Shown: piece after piece, positions 13,015 through 14,977 of the stretch | How the letters are laid out: each line of letters begins with the position of its first letter | Position numbering within the stretch: the first letter of the stretch is position 1 | Assembly (NCBI GenBank): GCA_026416655.1 | Contig: JAOAES010000095.1 | Location: forward strand, 1-14,977 | Direction of reading: 5' to 3' | From: Fimbriimonadales bacterium | GTDB lineage: Bacteria > Armatimonadota > Fimbriimonadia > Fimbriimonadales > GBS-DC | DNA: 14,977 bases | The notes under the pieces: model-generated | Told to the model about the DNA's origin: nothing | Database searches by the model: none | Seen by the model: only the letters and a program-made list of their open reading frames with translations | Translations under genes and position numbers: made by a program

Positions 13015-13803
13015 ATGAAAGACATTGAGTATCTGGAGGTATTGCTTAGCCCCCTGCAAGCCACAATGGGCTATCGCCCTAAGTTAGGACAGGGCACGCA
13101 AAAAGCAATTTCCGCCGATGAGTTCCAAGCACTTTACCAAGCGGACGCCTTCTACCGCTGGCTTGGTCTGGATCTGCCTGAGGTGTACATAGCCCATCGT
13201 GTCGCGGGAGGGATTACAAGCTTGTATCGTCAATTAGGTATCGGCTGCGAACGGCTCTTGCGCAGGATTTTCATGGACGTGCTGGGATTAACGGAGGCAG
13301 ACTTGCGATGGAGTTATGTGGTTCGGGAAGGCAAGCAATCACACCGAATCCAGCTCGATGCGCATATCCTCCTGGAGCGTATTGCTGCCCCCGATATACG
13401 ATACAGACTGACCAACTGGATAGACGCGCAGCGCAAGATTCATTCCGTGACCGCCGAACTGGGAGGTGTGGTTTTCGAGATTCGACAGGGCTATAAGAGC
13501 AAGGACTCGAAGCGACAAAACGCTGACCTGCTCAGTGGAAGTCGCGCTTATCAAAACAAGCTGCTACCTTGCATGCTGGTTCTTTCACAACAGATTGATG
13601 CCGAAGTGAAACAGCGGTATGAGAATGGGGGATGGGTTGTGCTGATAGGCACTCTGGAATCCGACACTGCACACTCTACCTATGCGTTTTTGAGGGAAGT
13701 GATCGGATATGATCTCGCCGCCTTTCTGGAACGCCATCAAGAGGAGATCCGCAGGCGCGTTCACGCCGTGATTCAGTCGCTCTTGCATGGGGAGGAAGGG
13801 TAA
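13015..13803 (+). CDS. Probable type II restriction endonuclease
   Basis: 262 residues. The function is inferred from the abutting DNA methyltransferase and from the segment VVFEIRQGYKSKDSKRQNAD (152-171). It has the look of a PD-(D/E)XK nuclease core in which E155 follows a hydrophobic strand, with basic residues R157, K161 and K163; the upstream acid could be D115 (QLDAHI). The rest is mostly helical with no domain I can name, and I cannot give the recognition site. The start ATG at 13015 has no Shine-Dalgarno. An in-frame ATG at 12916 lies inside the preceding gene and gives an unrelated-looking N-terminus. Base composition and codon use are visibly less G/C-biased than in upstream genes, which fits acquisition by transfer. 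The endonuclease gene precedes the methyltransferase, and no controller gene is seen. Confidence 0.7.
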   Translation: MKDIEYLEVLLSPLQATMGYRPKLGQGTQKAISADEFQALYQADAFYRWLGLDLPEVYIAHRVAGGITSLYRQLGIGCERLLRRIFMDVLGLTEADLRWSYVVREGKQSHRIQLDAHILLERIAAPDIRYRLTNWIDAQRKIHSVTAELGGVVFEIRQGYKSKDSKRQNADLLSGSRAYQNKLLPCMLVLSQQIDAEVKQRYENGGWVVLIGTLESDTAHSTYAFLREVIGYDLAAFLERHQEEIRRRVHAVIQSLLHGEEG

Positions 13804-14977
13804 ATGAGTAACCGTCTTTCGCGACGACCGGAATATACTTTCTCAGAGAATCTTCGCAACGGTCGACACGGCTGGCTACGCCTGACCCCTGCTTACTCTG
13901 CCCGATTGGTGGAGGAGCGCCTTCGTGCCTATCCCGCCACGCTGTGTGTACTCGATCCTTTTGGCGGTACGGGAACTACGCCCCTGATAGCAAGTGCGAT
14001 GGGCTTCGAAGCAACGGCAACCGAACTAAATCCCTTTCTGGTTTGGCTCGCCCACACTAAAACACGGTTCTATACCCCTGAAACCGTCACCGAGACCCGC
14101 AAGTTAGCGCAAACCCTGATTGATACGCGTCAACAGTACGCATCTCCTGACTTAGATTTGCCCCCTATTCAAGACATACAGCGCTGGTGGGATGCAGAGC
14201 CGCTTTGTTGGCTCTCCGTAGTGAAGTCGCTGATTAGGGAGATTTGCCCAGCAGAGTCGCTCCAAAGTGATTTGCTGAGGGTGACATTTGCTCGCTGTGT
14301 CATCCTACTTTCTAAGGCGTCCTATCACCATCCTTCCCTCTCATTTCGTGAGGGGAGTCAGTTGAGCCTAACCCTGTACGATTACGACGCCTTGTTTATG
14401 CAGGAGCTGGAACTCGTTCTGCAGGGCGCTTCGCAAAACCCTGTTCGTGAGGCACAGATTTTGCACGATGACGCGCGTACCCTCGAAACGCTCCCCTCAG
14501 CATCTTACGACCTGGTGATTACCTCACCCCCCTATGTGAACCGAATTTCTTACATTCGGGAATTGCGCCCCTACATGTACTGGTTGGGCTACCTGAGCAA
14601 CGGACGCGACGCGGGCGAGCTGGACTGGCAAGCAATCGGAGGCACTTGGGGAACCGCCACAAGCCGACTAAAGCAATGGAAGCCGCGACTGCCTGTAGAC
14701 GACGAGGTCGCAACCGTCGCTGCCCGTATTCGGGAAGCCCATCCAGAGAATGGAATACTCCTGTCGAACTATGTGCTGAGATATTTTGAAGATATGAACC
14801 AGCATATCCAGAACTTGAAGCGCGTTCTCCGCCCCAATGCGCGCATTCACTACATCGTGGGCAACTCTTCTTTCTACGGCGTTCTGGTTTCTGCAGAGCA
14901 GATTCTGGCGCGACTTTTCCGCCAGCATGGGTTTGAGGATATAAAAATAGCTCCATTACGCAAACGCAACTGCAAGC
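13804..14977 (+). CDS. DNA methyltransferase of a type II R-M system, 3' end missing
   Basis: 391 codons are present without a stop, and the reading frame continues past the window. AdoMet motif I is DPFGGTGTT (51-59), the acidic end of the next strand is in ATELNPF (72-78), and the catalytic motif IV is TSPPY (240-244). The SPPY form suggests N4-cytosine or N6-adenine amino methylation. The visible end, PLRKRNCK, resembles the near-C-terminal segment of such enzymes, so few residues are probably missing. The ATG at 13804 follows the endonuclease stop with no gap, and GGAGG at 13791-13795 lies 8 nt upstream, so the two are coupled. Motif order is I then IV, unlike the usual IV-then-I of SPPY enzymes. 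GC is lower than in the left part of the window. The sequence specificity is not readable. Confidence 0.88.
   Translation, partial: MSNRLSRRPEYTFSENLRNGRHGWLRLTPAYSARLVEERLRAYPATLCVLDPFGGTGTTPLIASAMGFEATATELNPFLVWLAHTKTRFYTPETVTETRKLAQTLIDTRQQYASPDLDLPPIQDIQRWWDAEPLCWLSVVKSLIREICPAESLQSDLLRVTFARCVILLSKASYHHPSLSFREGSQLSLTLYDYDALFMQELELVLQGASQNPVREAQILHDDARTLETLPSASYDLVITSPPYVNRISYIRELRPYMYWLGYLSNGRDAGELDWQAIGGTWGTATSRLKQWKPRLPVDDEVATVAARIREAHPENGILLSNYVLRYFEDMNQHIQNLKRVLRPNARIHYIVGNSSFYGVLVSAEQILARLFRQHGFEDIKIAPLRKRNCK

Noticed and set aside
12330..13064. 244-codon minus-strand open frame
   Set aside because: It is antisense to the thioredoxin-family gene with its CNHC active site; no supporting signals.
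1..14977. tRNA or rRNA genes, insertion sequences, phage genes
   Set aside because: I saw no tRNA-like GTTCGA-type arms in cloverleaf context, no rRNA segments, no transposase or integrase frames and no terminal inverted repeats flanking genes.

Overview
The window reads as a moderately GC-rich bacterial chromosome. It most likely comes from the Armatimonadota, near the hot-spring Fimbriimonadales-type lineages. The best clue is the pseudopilin at 1774-2643: its N-terminus (FTLIELLVVIAIIAILAAIL, then FPVFAQAREAAR) and its H-X9-DG signature are of the type massively expanded in that phylum. A eukaryote-like long deoxyribose-phosphate aldolase, an orphan MutL-type ATPase and a DUF2089-DUF4097 pair do not contradict this. 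The placement is inference from recognised sequence style, not from a database search.

Layout. (1) 1-452, minus strand: start of a NamZ/DUF1343 muramidase, cut by the window edge. It diverges from deoC (521-1558) across a short region with a TATAAT box. (2) 1559-1773: a promoter and a long, apparently structured leader in front of a pseudopilin gene, followed 9 bp later by a DUF58 protein. (3) 3982-5798: a promoter and an orphan glutamate-mutase-L-type ATPase gene. Its last codons, with a downstream hairpin, are tandemly duplicated as a 73-bp unit. (4) 6027-8947: a small exported protein of unknown function, a bistable-looking repeat, and a large propeller plus alpha/alpha-barrel protein. (5) 8954-9691, minus strand: a membrane protein with two zinc ribbons and an L7/L12-like C-terminal domain. 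(6) 9869-11641: a palindrome, a promoter, a DUF2089 regulator, a DUF4097 protein and a strong intrinsic terminator. (7) 11642-11782: four hairpins at a period of about 36 bp. (8) 11796-12965: an orphan transhydrogenase 4-TM subunit and two thioredoxin-fold proteins in a tight cluster. (9) 13015-14977: a probable type II restriction-modification pair, with lower GC and different codon use, whose methyltransferase runs off the right edge.

How it fits together. This is mostly ordinary housekeeping and envelope content with several short transcription units. Two things recur. First, three genes (521, 9939, 11796) begin within about 6-10 nt of a -10-like box and lack a Shine-Dalgarno sequence, while most genes inside transcription units have strong ones. 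This suggests leaderless transcripts beside leadered ones. Second, the intergenic spaces hold short perfect hairpins with a common GGCG-loop-CGCC top. I found no complete and clearly new defence or metabolic system. The best candidates for a second look are the DUF2089-DUF4097 unit with its palindrome, the long structured leader of the pseudopilin gene, the hairpin repeats and the restriction-modification pair.
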